From: Heliocidaris erythrogramma
Taxonomy: Eukaryota; Echinodermata; Echinoidea; Camarodonta; Echinometridae
Assembly (NCBI GenBank): GCA_025617745.1
Contig: CM046863.1
Coordinates: forward strand, 59,600,085-59,664,084
DNA: 64,000 nt
Reading direction: 5' to 3'
The translations under genes were made by a program, and so were the position numbers. Of the stretch, positions 23,882 to 35,869 are shown one piece after another (the first letter of the stretch is position 1; the number at the start of each line of letters is the position of its first letter). Below the pieces are notes generated by a model. The model was not told the DNA's origin. It made no database searches and saw only the letters and a program-made list of their open reading frames with translations.

Positions 23882-24883
23882 GTAAGTAGGCCTGATAGGC
23901 CTTATTCTTTAGGAATATTCTAGAGAACAATCTGTGTGTTCCACCTTTTGGAAAATGGAGCAAAATAAATGATATTTCTTCAGTGTATTTCAATTACTAA
24001 TTAATAACTGTTTAAAACTACAATTATATACTTATTTGTTGTATTTATTTACTACAAATAATATTTTCCGAAGTTATTATTGAATGAAAAATTGTAAATG
24101 TTTACTAAAATTGTAAATGGTTAGTTACTACTCGTTCGAACACAAGCTGAACAATATGAATTGTCATTTTATGTGATTTATTTTAAGTTTTCGTAATTTT
24201 GTGTACATTTTGCTTCTCCAGACTACCGATATACAGCAATTAAATATGTTTTTCTCTCGACATGAACATTTATAGAAACAACTCAAACAAGCTGTAAAGC
24301 GTATATTTTTTCCATGATAGCTAGAGCAAGAGATTGTATTTAACTCCCTAAATTGAATATTATGTAAAGGCTGGTCACAATAAGCCACTTCGGAGATACA
24401 ATCTGAGCATGAGCAGATAAAGGTCATCTGTACCAAATTCTAAAACCCACTGACACTAATATTCGATATGTGCTCATGAATGTCATGTAATCATTATTCA
24501 ATTATGCACTAATGGTGCATTCCATGATATCCAGGTGGAAGTATTCTTTTTAAAGGGGGAAACAAAAGCTATTCATGAGGCACCTCTGTCACTCCCAGAG
24601 TTATTTTTCTGAAGTGCACATAAAGGGACCCTCCATGTCTAAAATATCTGTGGATATTTGGGGTCATTTGTACCATGCGCTAACCCCGAACTGGCTTATT
24701 ATCTGATAACGAAAACGAGTTTTTTCCTTTAGTGATTCACCCTAGATTCGCCCTACGATTAACATACACGAGCATACTCACACACTTTATAGTAGGGTGC
24801 AGCTTTAATTGAAAATCTCGTTATCGTTATCGGACAAATGTGACCGGCCTTTGCCGCATGTATGTTCCTGTATTTCATTGCAG
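23882..24883 (+). other. Intron before exon F
   Basis: AT-rich. The region near 24300-24370 (GCGTATATTTTTTCCATGATAG, AACTCCCTAAATTGAATA) is homologous to the introns before exons J and K. Exon F therefore has a type-2 intron upstream and a type-3 exon body. No gene is seen. Confidence 0.6.
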
Positions 24884-25380
24884 AATTCTAGGCTTGAGAT
24901 AAAGCACTGCCAGCTATCTAATGACATGATCAACAAGTTGTGGTCCTGCCTCCGATCCGTCGCCTCTCTTTACCATCTCTCCATCTCAGACTCCTCTCTG
25001 AGTTTCCCATCATCTCCTCCTATGCTTCCAGCGGTCACAAAGGTCATAGCCAGGGGGGTGACGTCACAGAGCTCCGAAAGCCTGCTCTCATCGCTCCCAG
25101 GCTTGAAAGACATCGATATCACTATCGATGATGCAGAGACGGACATATCTCAGATCACGGCCTCCAGGCCTATGCGTCAGACCGGGGATCACGTCTCATC
25201 CTCATTTTTGACAGAAGAGATGACTGGCTCGATAGAGACGATTGCAGGGCTGGGTCTTCTGATCAGCGAACAAACACCAAATCAACAATGGCTACGTATC
25301 TCAGGGCAGAAGGGCAGAGATGAGGAAGCCGTGATTGACCTCTTTGTCAAGTCGACACACCTAAAGTCACTGGAGTTGGG
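24884..25380 (+). CDS. LRR exon F
   Basis: A 497-nt exon, phase 0 to 2, with acceptor TTTCATTGCAG and donor GTGAGT at 25381. It starts NSRLEIKHCQLSNDMINKLW and ends STHLKSLELG. It shares the DSSLSFPSSPP block with the others but has its own central segment (RPMRQTGDH, EEMTGSIETIAGLGLL). It is about nine codons shorter than exons A-E. Confidence 0.88.
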
Positions 25381-27268
25381 GTGAGTACAGTGGCGGATTT
25401 AGGGGGGTGGGGCAGGCACATCGATCGGCCCGTGCCCCCCTCCATTTGGAAGGAAATTGCATAGTGCCCCCTTTTTTAATGAAAACACTCTTTTTTCTTT
25501 CTTTTTTTGTTGTTTGTCAGAGAATTATGGAGGGAAACTGGACCCCCTACCCCACCCCCCACTGAGCGAATTTGGAGATCTGGCGGGGAACAAAAAATGT
25601 CGCCTTTTGCCCGAATATTAACTTTCCAGGGTTTTCGCCAGTGACAAAAAATTGGCTCGTTTTGACTTCTTTTTCATTCCTTTAGTTTTCCTTTCCATCT
25701 TGTCTTTCTATAATTGTTTTCCTTTCCCTCCCCTTTTCTTTAAACTTGTCTTATTTATTCTCCTTTCTCTTTTCTCCATTTTCTTTTGCTTATCTATTTC
25801 TCACTCCATATTTCCCCTCTTTGTTTTGTGTTTTTGTATCTTTAGCCGACAAAGGTTCTTTCTTTTTGCTTTTGTTTTTGTTTTTGTTTTTTGTTTTGTT
25901 TTGGGGGGGGTGGGCTGGGGGAGGGGTTGTGACCAGTGGCGTATCTAGGAATTCTGCCGCCCGGGGCAAACTATCAAATCTGCACGCCCGCCCCCACCCC
26001 CATGCCCAAACTCAAATTAATGAGCGTTTTTAAGTTAGAAATGATAGCACTACGTGAAAATGAGTTTGATGCACATAACCCGGGGTTGTTAGCCCAAATT
26101 TAATGAGTTATTGTATAAGCGAGGGAGCAACGAGACCGAGCGGAAGATTTTTTTTCTTTTCCTTTTCACCCCTCAACTTGAATTTTCTTATGTATTTTAC
26201 CCTTACAAAGAAAAAAATCCAAGGGAATACAGCAACCTTGCAATATATGAAATTTTGAACATTCCTATTTTATGGGAGCAAAGTGAATGAAAACCCTGAA
26301 GAAATATATTTGAGGAAGGCAATTTCAAGTCAAATTTATGATCTCTTTCGAATGTTCTATGTTTTGAAAATGCTTTTTATGCACATTATATCCCATCTGG
26401 GGTGCAAAATTTAACAAGCTCCTGCCTTATAGGGGGGGGGGGGGGGAGGGCAAAGGAACTAGAGTAAATTAATGGTTAACACTTTAAAAGCGGCATGGGG
26501 GGGAATAGATCTTGAACATAATTATGCGAGGGAGCAAAGTGACCGAGCTTTATGAAAAATTTCGCATTTCAAACCCTATAAAACAACATTTCTTACGCAT
26601 TTTGTCCTTGACTGGGGCGCAAATAGCGCTTAAAGACCATAACATTTCTTGTACTTCTACCCCTTTATTTTCTCTCTTTTGTGTTTCTTGCGCCCCTTTC
26701 AAGTGCCGTCCGTTGCACGTCCCCCACCCTCCCTTTAGATACACCACTGCTTGTGATACCCCATCCCCTCTAGCGACATCCCTGTTGAGAATATAAATAT
26801 TTGGAGTTTTCCATTTAGTGTAACAAATTCAAAGGCAAATTGTAGTAGTAAAATTCTAATAGACGACTGTATCTCTTATCAATTGTTAATAACCCATACC
26901 CATGTTATTTTTCTTATTACAGACGGTATGTTCATTATAATATCCTATTAATATTATTGCTATAATTGTTGATTTTTATCATCATTATTACTTACCTGGC
27001 GTAGGGGTCGCATTGAGGATGCACCCCTAAGTCGAGACTTGCCATTGCACTACGGCTTGATGAATCTTGCGATTCCCCCAAACGTGGGAATTATCATTAT
27101 TACTTATTATCATCATTATTATTACTTTTATTGCTGTTTTGCTTTTATTGCTGTTACTATTTTATTACCACCGTACAGACGTAGATTTCATTTATTTTCT
27201 TTATTGATTTCATTTCTTACAATCGTATTGAACCACATTTCCTCATTTCTTTGTCATATATCATGTAG
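25381..27268 (+). other. Intron F-G with nested repeats
   Basis: It starts with a CAGTGGCGGATTTAGG-bearing repeat at 25389, also found directly after exons G and H and at 31518. A pyrimidine tract, a hAT-like MITE and a GGCGTAGGGGTCGCATTG block (about 26998-27080) follow. No gene is seen. Confidence 0.6.
25934..26749 (+). mobile_element. hAT-like MITE, copy 1
   Basis: The left end is CAGTGGCGTATCTAGG and the right end the inverted ...AGATACACCACTG. It is flanked by GTTGTGAC (25926-25933) and CTTGTGAT (26750-26757), a degraded 8-bp target duplication as expected for hAT elements. It has no transposase. The interior has GCGAGGGAGCAA motifs and a poly-G run. Confidence 0.8.
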
Positions 27269-27311
27269 GAGTGAATGTGGTTCTCTAAACTACGACAGCT
27301 GCGCCGTTCAG
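27269..27311 (+). CDS. Mini exon 6 (43 nt)
   Basis: The acceptor is ATCATGTAG and the donor GTAAGTAG at 27312. It encodes SECGSLNYDSCAVQ after the split codon, phase 2 to 0, between exons F and G. Confidence 0.78.
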
Positions 27312-27566
27312 GTAAGTAGACTTGCAATACTGATACGTCCACGTAGTTCTAAAATAAACAAGTGAAATTCTCTGCCTGATGGGAAAGTTACAACAAAGTG
27401 GCACTTTCTTTAAAAAAAATGAAATAAAGTATTTGCTTGATTATCACTGAAGCGAGATTTTGGACTTTCTTTTCAATATACTTCCATTTCCTACATGTAT
27501 TGCTATACATTGTAGTATCCCGAAGCGTGTGAATGTGACACAGTGTCTGTTTGCATTTCATTGCAG

Positions 27567-28063
27567 AATTCTAGGCTTGAGATAAAGCACTGCCAGCTAT
27601 CTAATGACATGATCAACAAGTTGTGGTCCTGCCTCCGATCCGTCGCCTCTCTTTACCATCTCTCCATCTCAGACTCCTCTCTGAGTTTCCCATCATCTCC
27701 TCCTATGCTTCCAGCCGTCACAAAGGTCATAGCCAGGGGGGTGACGTCACAGAGCTCCGAAAGCCTGCTCTCATCGCTCCCAGGCTTGAAAGACATCGAT
27801 ATCACTATCCATGATGCAGAGACGGACATATCTCAGATCACGGCCTCCAGGCCTATGCGTCAGACCGGGGATCACGCCTCATCCTCAATTTTGACAGAAG
27901 AGATGACTGGCTCGATAGAGACGATTGCAGGACTGGGTCTTCTGATCAGCGAACAAACACCAAATCAACAATGGCTACGTATCTCCGGGCTGAAGGGCCG
28001 AGACGAGGAAGCCGTGGTTGACATCTTTGTCAAGTCGACACACCTAAAGTCACTGGAGTTGGG
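27567..28063 (+). CDS. LRR exon G
   Basis: A 497-nt close copy of exon F (changes include TIHDAE for TIDDAE and VVDIFVKS). The acceptor is TTTCATTGCAG. The donor at 28064 is GTGGGT, where F and H have GTGAGT, and may splice less efficiently; read-through reaches a stop at 28083. Confidence 0.86.
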
Positions 28064-29857
28064 GTGGGTACAGTGGCGGATTTAGGGGGGGGGGGGGGGT
28101 GGGGCACATCCCCCCCCCCCCCCCCATTTGGAAGGAAATAGCATAGTGCCCTTTTTTAAATGAAAAACCTTTTTTTTCTTTCTTTCTTTTTGTTGTTTGT
28201 CAGAGAATTATGGAGGGAAACTGGACCCCCACCCCACCCCCACTGAGCGAATTTTGGAGATCTGGCGGGGGACAAAAAATGTCTCCTTTTGCCCGAATAT
28301 TAACTTTCCAGGGTTTTGTCGCCAGTGACAAAAATTGGCTAGTTTTGCCTTCTTTTTCTTTCCTGTAGTTTTCCTTTCAATCTTGTCTCTCTAAATTTGT
28401 TTTCCTTTCCGTCCCCTTTTCTTTTAGCTTTTTCCTTTCTCCTTTTTCTTTTCTCCGTTTTCTTTTTTCTATTTCTCCCTCCATATTTCTCCTCTTTGTT
28501 TTTTTTTCTGTTTTTTTTTGGGCCGACAGAGGTTGCACATTTACCCACATTTTCTTTCTTTTCTTTTCGGGTTCTTTTTTTTTTTTTTGGGGGGGGGGGG
28601 GGCGGGGGGAGGGGTTCTGGATAGTGGCGTATCTAGGAATTCTGGCGCCCGGGGCAAATCAAATCTGCGCCCCCCCCCCCCCCCCCCCCCCATGCCCAAA
28701 CTCAAATTAACGAGCGTTTTTAAGTTAGAAATGATGGCACTACGTAAAAATGAGTTTGATGCACATAACCCGGGGTTGTTAGCCCAAATATAATGAGTTA
28801 GTGTATAAGCGAGGGAGCAACGAGACCGAGCGGCAGAATTTTGTTTTTCCTTTTCACCCCTCAACTTGAAATTTCTTATTTAATTTTCCCTTACAAAGAA
28901 AATAATCCGAGGGAATACAGCGACCTACCAATATATGTTTGTTTGTTTGTTTTTTTTTTTTTTTTTTTGGGGGGGGGGATTTTGAACGTTCCTATTTTAT
29001 GGGCGCAAAATAAAAAACCCTGAAGAAATATATTTGAGGAAGGCAATTTCAAGTCAAATTATTGATCCCTTTCGATTGTTCTATATTTTGAAGATGTTTT
29101 TTATGCACTTATATCCCATCTGGGGCGCAAAATTTAACAAGCTCCTGCATTACATATGTAGGGGGGGGGGGGGGCAAAGCAACTAGAGTAAATTAATGGT
29201 TAACACTTTAAAAGCGCCATTGGGGGAGGGGGCGCGAAATAGATCTTGAACATAATTATGCGAGGGAGCAAGCGACCGAGCTTTATGAAAATTTCGCATT
29301 TCAAACCCTATAAAACACCATTTCTTACGCATTTTGTCCTTGACTTGGGCGCAAATAACGCTCAAACACCATAACATTTCTTGTATTTCTCCCCCTTTAT
29401 TTTCTCTCTTTTGCGTTTCTTGCGCCCCTTTGAAGTGCCGCCCGGGGCACGTTCCCCCTTTGCCCCCCCCCCCCCTCCCCAATAAATACGCCACTGGTTG
29501 TGACACCCAATCCCCCTCTAGCGACGTCCCTGTTGAGAATATAAATATTTGGAGTTTTCCATTTAGTGTAACAAATGCAAAGGCAAATTGTAGTAGTTAA
29601 ATTCTGATAGACGACTGTATCTCTTATCAATTGTTAATAACCCATACCAATTTATTGTCTTCTATCAGAACAGACGATATGTTCATTATAATATCCTATT
29701 TATATTATTGCTATAATTATTGATTTTTATCATTATTATTTTATACTTACCTGGCGTAGAGGTCGCATTGAGGATGCACCCCAAGGTCGAGGCTTGCCAT
29801 TGCACTACGGCTTGATGAATCTTGCAATTCCCCCAAACGTTATTATCATTATTACTA

Positions 29858-29889
<32 letters not shown>

Positions 29890-30017
29890 GCTTTTATTGC
29901 TGTTACTATTTAATTACCACCGGACAGACGTAGATTTCATTTATTTTCTATATTGATTTCATTTCTTACAAACGTATTGAACCACATTTCCTCATTTATT
30001 TGCCATATATCTTGTAG
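28064..30017 (+). other. Intron G-H with nested repeats
   Basis: The layout matches intron F-G: CAGTGGCGGATTTAGG at 28073, pyrimidine and poly-G tracts, the second hAT-like MITE, then GGCGTAGAGGTCGCATTG near 29753 and a (TTA)n tract near 29860-29890. No gene is seen. Confidence 0.6.
28622..29496 (+). mobile_element. hAT-like MITE, copy 2
   Basis: It sits at the same place in the cassette as copy 1. The left end is mutated to TAGTGGCGTATCTAGG. The right end AAATACGCCACTG is followed by GTTGTGAC (29497-29504). It was inherited through cassette duplication, not from a new insertion. Confidence 0.8.
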
Positions 30018-30060
30018 GAGTGAATGTGGTTCTCTAAACTACGACAGAAACGCTGTTCAG
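30018..30060 (+). CDS. Mini exon 7 (43 nt)
   Basis: The acceptor is ATCTTGTAG and the donor GTAAGTAG at 30061. It encodes SECGSLNYDRNAVQ and joins exons G and H. Confidence 0.78.
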
Positions 30061-30280
30061 GTAAGTAGACTTTGTACTACTGATGGGATCTGCCTGATGG
30101 GAAATTACAGCAAAAGTGGCACTGTTTGTTTGAAACAAATAAATCATTTGCCTGATTATCACTGAAGGAAGAGTTCGGACTTACTTTTTAATATACATGT
30201 ACTCTCACTACCTACTTGTATTGTCATAGTATCCCGATGCGTGTGAATGTGACAAGTGGTTTGTTTGCATTTCATTGCAG

Positions 30281-30777
30281 AATGCGAGGCTTGAGATAAA
30301 GCACTGCCAACTATCTACTGAGATGATCGACAAGTTGTGGTCCTGCCTCCGATCCGTCGCCTCTCTTTACCATCTCTCCATCTCAGACTCCTCTCTGAGT
30401 TTCCCATCATCTCCTCCTATGCTTCCAGCGGTCACAAAGGTCATAGCCAGGGGGGTGACGTCACAGAGCTCCGAAAGTCTGCTCTCATCGCTCCCAGGCT
30501 TGAAAGACATCGATATCACTATCGATGATGCAGAGACGGACATATCTCAGATCACGGCCTCCAGGCCTATGCGTCAGACCGGGGATCACGCCTCATCCTC
30601 AATTTTGACAGAAGAGATGACTGGCTCGATAGAGACGATTGCAGGACTGGGTCTTCTGATCAGCGAACAAACACCAAATCAACAATGGCTACGTATCTCC
30701 GGGCTGAAGGGCAGAGACGAGGAAGCCGTGGTTGACCTCTTTGTCAAGTCGACACACCTAAAGTCACTGGAGTTGGG
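30281..30777 (+). CDS. LRR exon H
   Basis: A 497-nt exon with acceptor TTTCATTGCAG and donor GTGAGT at 30778. It begins NARLEIKHCQLSTEMIDKLW, mixing an exon B-like start (NAxLEIKHCQLS) with the exon F body. The rest is nearly the same as exon G. Confidence 0.88.
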
Positions 30778-30881
30778 GTGAGTAAAGTGGCGGATATAGG
30801 GGGGGGGGGGGGGTGGGGCACATCCGGCCCATGCCCCCCCCCCCCCCCCCTTGGTAGGAAATAGCATAGTGCCCCATTTTT

Positions 30882-31480
30882 AGCTCACCTGAGCCTAAGG
30901 CTCGAGTGAGCTATTGCGATGGAAATTTGTCCGTCGTGCGTCGTCCGTTAACGTTTTACATTTTCATCTTCTTCTCCAAAACCCATGATCGGAATTCAAC
31001 CAAACTTGGTAGGAATCATCCTTAGGGGTAGGGGACCCAAAGTTGCTAAAATGGTTGCTAAAATGGTACATATGGCCCATGGTAGGAAATAGCATAGTGC
31101 CCCATTTTTAGCTCACTCGAGCCTTAGGCTCAGGTGAGCTATTGCGATGGAAATTTGTCCGTCGTCCGTCGTCCGTCGTGCGTCGTCCGTTAACTTTTTA
31201 CATTTTCATCTTCTTCTCCAAAACCCATGATCGGAATTCAACCAAACTTGGTAGGAATCATCCTTAGGGGTAGGGGACCCAAAGTTGCTAAAATGGTACA
31301 TGTGGCCCCCAGGGGGCCCAGGGGGAGGGCCCCCAATTGTAAAAGCTATGTAAATTTCAAACATCTTCTTCTCCAGAACCAGGCATAGCTCAGACTTGGT
31401 ATTGTGTATGGAGATACCTCTATAGATGAAGAATGAATGTTGTTCATGAAATTTCTCTGCGTGGCCCTATAGGGCCCTAT
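30882..31480 (+). mobile_element. Hairpin-ended element, tandem partial copies
   Basis: A 31-nt palindrome at 30882-30912 (AGCTCACCTGAGCC...GGCTCGAGTGAGCT) is followed by GTCCGTCG repeats and ACATTTTCATCTTCTTCTCC. The block repeats 228 bp later with its palindrome at 31110-31140. The second palindrome is the exact reverse complement of the first, while both flanks keep the same orientation. The same body occurs at 46735-47490. No coding capacity. Confidence 0.8.
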
Positions 31481-31481
31481 A

Positions 31482-31512
31482 GTCGACACACCTAAAGTCA
31501 TTGGAGTTGGGG
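31482..31512 (+). pseudogene. Relic of an LRR exon 3' end
   Basis: The stretch AGTCGACACACCTAAAGTCA through GGAGTTGGG plus its GTGAGTACAG donor copies the end of exon H (30747-30777). The following CAGTGGCGG-type flank is duplicated as well. It marks a local duplication around the hairpin element and has no acceptor, so it is not expected to be spliced. Confidence 0.8.
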
Positions 31513-31932
31513 TGAGTACAGTGGCGGATTTAGGGGGGGGGGGCACATCCGACCCGTGCCCCCCCCCCCCCCCCCCTTTGGAATGAAATAGCAAAGTGCC
31601 CCCTTTTAAAATGAAAAACACTTTTTTTCTTTCTTTTTTGTTTGTCAGAGAATTATGGAGGGAAACTGGACCCCTCCCCTACTGATCGAATTTTGGAGAT
31701 CTGGCGGGGGGGGGGGGGGGGGGGGGGGGGGATTCCAGGGTTTTTGCCAGGGGCAAAAAATTGGCTAGTTTTGCTTTTTTTTCTTGCATTTAGTTTTCCT
31801 TTCCGTCGCCTTTTCTTTTTTATTATCCTTTCTCTATTTGTCTATATATTTCTCCTTCCATATTTTTCCTCTTTTTTTCTGTTTTTTTGGCCGATAGAGG
31901 TTGCTCCTCTCCTCTCCTCTCTTTTCTTTTCC

Positions 31933-31963
<31 letters not shown>

Positions 31964-31973
31964 GGGTTGTGAC

Positions 31974-32793
31974 CACTGGCGTATCTAGAAATTCTGGCGC
32001 CCGGCGCAAACTATCAAATCTGCGCCCCTCCCCCATGCCCAAACTCAAATTAACGAGCGTTTTTAAGTTAGAAACGATGGCACTACGTAAAAATGAGTTT
32101 GATGCACATAACCCGGGGTTGTTAGCCCAAATATAACGAGTTAGTGTATAAGCGAGGGAGCAACGAGACCAAGCGGCAGAATTTTGTTTTTCCTTTTCAC
32201 CCCTCAACTTGAAATTTCTTATTTAATTTTCCCTTACAAAGAAAATAATCCGAGGGAATACAGCGACCTACCAATATATATATATTTTTTTTTTTTTTTT
32301 TTGGGGGGGGGGGGAATTTTGAACATTCCTATTTCATGGGCGCAAAATAAATATATTTGAGGAAGGCAATTTCAAGGCAAATTTATGATCTATTTCGAAT
32401 GTTCTATACTTTGAAGGTGATTTTTATGCACTTATATCCCATCTGGGGCGCAAAATTTAATAAGCTCCTGTCTTATGCGGGGGGGGGGGGGGGGGGCAAA
32501 GCAACTAGAGTAAATTAATGGTTAACACTTTAAAAGCACCATGGGGGAGGGGGCGCAAAATAGATTTTGAATATAATTGTGCGAGGGAGCAAAGCGAAAA
32601 TTTCGCATTTCAAACCCCATTTCTTACGCATTTTGTCCTTGATTTGGGCGCAAATAACGCTCAAAGACCATAACATTTATTGTATTTCTTCCCCTTTTCT
32701 TTCTTTTTTCTTGCGCCCCTTTCAAGTGCCGCCCGTGCACGTTCTCCCTCTGCCCTCCCCCCCCCCCCCCCTCTCCTTGTAGATACGCCACTG
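31974..32793 (+). mobile_element. hAT-like MITE, copy 3
   Basis: It is flanked by GTTGTGAC on both sides (left 31966-31973, right 32794-32801), a perfect 8-bp target duplication. The left end reads CACTGGCGTATCTAG (one mutation) and the right end AGATACGCCACTG. It is the third copy at the equivalent intron position. Confidence 0.85.
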
Positions 32794-33277
32794 GTTGTGA
32801 CACCCCATCCCCCTCTAGCGACGTCCCTGTTGATAATATAAGTATTTGGAGTTTTCCATTTTAGTGTAACAAATGCAAAGGCAAATTGTAGTAGTAAAAT
32901 TCTGATAGACGACTGTATCTCTTATCAGTTGTTAATAACCCATACCAATTTCTTTTCTTCTGTCAGAACAGACGATATGTTCATTGTAATATCCTAGTTA
33001 TATTATTGCTATAATTGTTGATTTTTATCATCATTATTATTATACTTCCCTGGCGTAGGGGTCGCATTGAAAGAAGGATGCACCCCCAGGGCTAGGGTGA
33101 GGATTGCCATTGCACTCCGGCTTACTATTATCATCATCTTTATTATTGCTTTTATTGCTGTTACTATTTAATTACCACCGTACAGACTTAGATTTCATTC
33201 ATTTTGTATATATTGATTTCATTTCTTACAAACGTATTGAACCACATTTTCTCATTTCTTTGTCATATATCATGTAG

Positions 33278-33320
33278 GAGTGAAGGTGGATCTCTAAACT
33301 ACGACAGCTGCGCCGTTCAG
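33278..33320 (+). CDS. Mini exon 8 (43 nt)
   Basis: The acceptor is ATCATGTAG and the donor GTAAGTAG at 33321. It encodes SEGGSLNYDSCAVQ and joins exons H and I. Confidence 0.78.
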
Positions 33321-33585
33321 GTAAGTAGACTTGCAATACTGATACGTCCACGTAGCTCTAAAATATACCAACAAATGAAATTCTCTGCCTGATGGGGAGT
33401 TTACAACAAAGTGGTGGCACTTTCTGTAAAAAAAATGAAATAAATTATTTGCTTGATTATCACTGAAGCGAGATTTTGGACTTTCTTTTCAATATACTTT
33501 CATTCCCTACATATATTGTCATGCATTGTAGTAGTATCCCGAAGCGTGTGAATGTGACAAAGTGTCTCTTTGCATTTCATTGCAG

Positions 33586-34091
33586 AATTCTAAGCTTGAG
33601 ATAAAGTACTGCCATCTATCTACAGAGATGAACGAAAAGTTGTGGTCCTGCCTCAGATCCGTCGCTTCTCTAAAACATCTCTCCATCTCAGACTCCTCTC
33701 TCAGTTTCCCGTCATCTCCTCCTGAGCTTCCATCCATCACAAAGCTGATAGCCGAGAGAGTGACGTCACAAAGCTACGAAGGTCTGTTCTCTTCTTTACC
33801 TGGCGTGCGAGAGATCGATATCACTATCGATGATGTAGGGAAAGAAGACGTATCTCAGATCCAGACTGGTCTTCGTCGACGTCTGACGGGACAGGAGCTC
33901 ACGCACATCAGGCTTAAAGCACCCGATACACTCCGGTCAGAGAAGAAGAATGTAGAGACGATGAGAGGACTGGGTCTTCTGATCGGGGACGAGGTGATAT
34001 TGTCAGGGGTAGTATCCGGACCTGAGGAGAAATTAATTGATCTCGTGGAGCCTTTGACACGTTTGATATCATCTACTCTGTATATAGAACA
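33586..34091 (+). CDS. LRR exon I
   Basis: A 506-nt exon, phase 0 to 2, with acceptor TTTCATTGCAG and donor GTAAGT at 34092. It starts NSKLEIKYCHLSTEM and ends LISSTLYIEQ. The 3' half is distinctive: GLRRRLTGQELTHIRLKAPD, SEKKNVETMRGLGLLIGDEV, SGPEEKLIDLVEP. The N-terminal part resembles exon H, the C-terminal part exon J. Confidence 0.88.
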
Positions 34092-35320
34092 GTAAGTAAT
34101 GACTCCTTTTTTCAAAAAATATTTTATTACTTCCATTTTCAAAATAACATCTTTAAAAATCAAGGTAAATCTGGTAAAAAAAGGATAGACATCTATACCC
34201 ATATGCCAGAAATATACTATGCAACCTTATCTGATTACATTTATTGATACAATTAAATTAACTATTAACAATGAGATAAACATAACATTTTATCAGCACT
34301 ATCACGCGCATGGTTTTATTGAATAGAAGATTATATTTCAAACATTTTTTTAAAAGAGTGAACCCCCCCCCCCCCCCAAAGAAGAAGAAGAAAAAAAAAA
34401 CAGAAAAAGAAGAAAAGGAAAATCGATTCAAAATTTCTCGCATCAATCGCGGGTTTCCCCAATTATCAGCAGGCCTTTGTGTGTGTTCTTGTTCATGTTT
34501 TTAAGCCATACATTTGAAATGAAATTGGCATCATAATTACTTTTTTGGTCCGGTTAATGTGTAGACTTTTAAAAAACAAAATATCCACCAGAAATCCATA
34601 AACTTGGTCACAAGACTCAATGATTATCAAAGATGATCATTGGGTGTAATTATGTTATGACAATAGGTATAACATATCCTACCTTTTTATCACCAAAAGA
34701 GGTATAAAAGAACTCCCAGGAAAACAAAAAACATACACACAAAACACCCTTTAACAATTTTGGAAAAAATAAGAGATGATTCTGTTCAAGTTATAAGAAG
34801 AAAGAAATTAGCTCAGATTTCAATTATATTACAATGGGCATGTTGTGAAATTCTGAAGTATGACATTGTAGAGCCTGGCCTTATTTTGAAAACTATGGGT
34901 CAGAGAACTTTGTCATGTTTGTTCTCATTTATTGCATGCTTGTCAATTACATTTTTCACCTGCCAGTCACCCTCCATACCATCTTCATCCAAATCCCCTT
35001 TTCATAAGTTTTATCTTCTTCTTCTTCTTTTCCTTCTTTTTTCTTCTTCTGCTTATTCTCCTTCTTCTTTTTCTTCTTCTTCTTCTTCTCTTCTTCCTCT
35101 TCTTATCCTAATTATTTGTTATCATTATTATTACCATCAACATTGTTATTATGTCATTGCTAATTTTTATCATTGATTAAATTCTTAGTAGTATAATAAT
35201 TAGCATAGTCCTTAACACGATGTTATTATAACTGTTACCAGCAGCACTTTCACTCTCGAAGCCGAAATATTTGATTAACATCTGTCTTGGTTTTCCTCAT
35301 CTTTCTCCTAAATTCTATAG
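34092..35320 (+). other. Intron I-J
   Basis: AT-rich, with a poly-C/poly-A stretch (34362-34400), a CTT microsatellite (about 35010-35105) and no supported gene. It is homologous to the introns after exon J and after the half exon at 20945. Confidence 0.6.
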
Positions 35321-35360
35321 GTTTTCTGGATCGCTGAAATCGGACAGACGGGTAACAAAT
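35321..35360 (+). CDS. Mini exon 9 (40 nt, FSGS type)
   Basis: The acceptor is AATTCTATAG and the donor GTAAGTAG at 35361. After the split CAG codon it encodes FSGSLKSDRRVTN; it joins exons I and J. Confidence 0.78.
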
Positions 35361-35869
35361 GTAAGTAGACTGGTAGGCCTCATTAAATGTTCAACAAAAG
35401 GAATTTATACATTCTGCTTCATAGAAAATACACCAAAATAAATGATATTTCTTCCTTATTTATTGCATTGTGCAAATGGCCTACATGTATTTCGTACTAC
35501 AATAAAATATTTTTCAAAAAGATTTGTATTTTTGTAGAAAATTGTAAATGGCCAAGAAGTTAATTAAATAATTGGTTTCTTGTAATGAAACTATTTATTG
35601 GAACAGAAGTCGAGCAAAATCACATCTTATTTCATGCCATTTCTTGTCAGCTTGTTTACACTTTGTTTCTCCAAACCACGGATATACTGCGATTTAGTTC
35701 TTTTATAGGCCTATATCCTTCTTCTTGTCATTAAGATTCATGAGAAGAACCCGAAACTCGTAAAGCGTATGTTTTGTCCATGATAGTGAGAGGAAGAAAT
35801 TGTATGCAACTCCCTAAATTGAATATGATGCAAAATTGACGCATTCATTTTCCTTGTATTCTATTACAG

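Larger units (their letters stand above)
30778..33277 (+). other. Intron H-I with tandem duplications
   Basis: It contains the CAGTGGCGG-type repeat, two tandem copies of a hairpin-ended element, a second copy of the exon H tail with its flank, the third hAT-like MITE, and the GGCGTAGGGGTCGCATTG block near 33051. Poly-G/C runs are frequent. No independent gene is seen. Confidence 0.6.
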
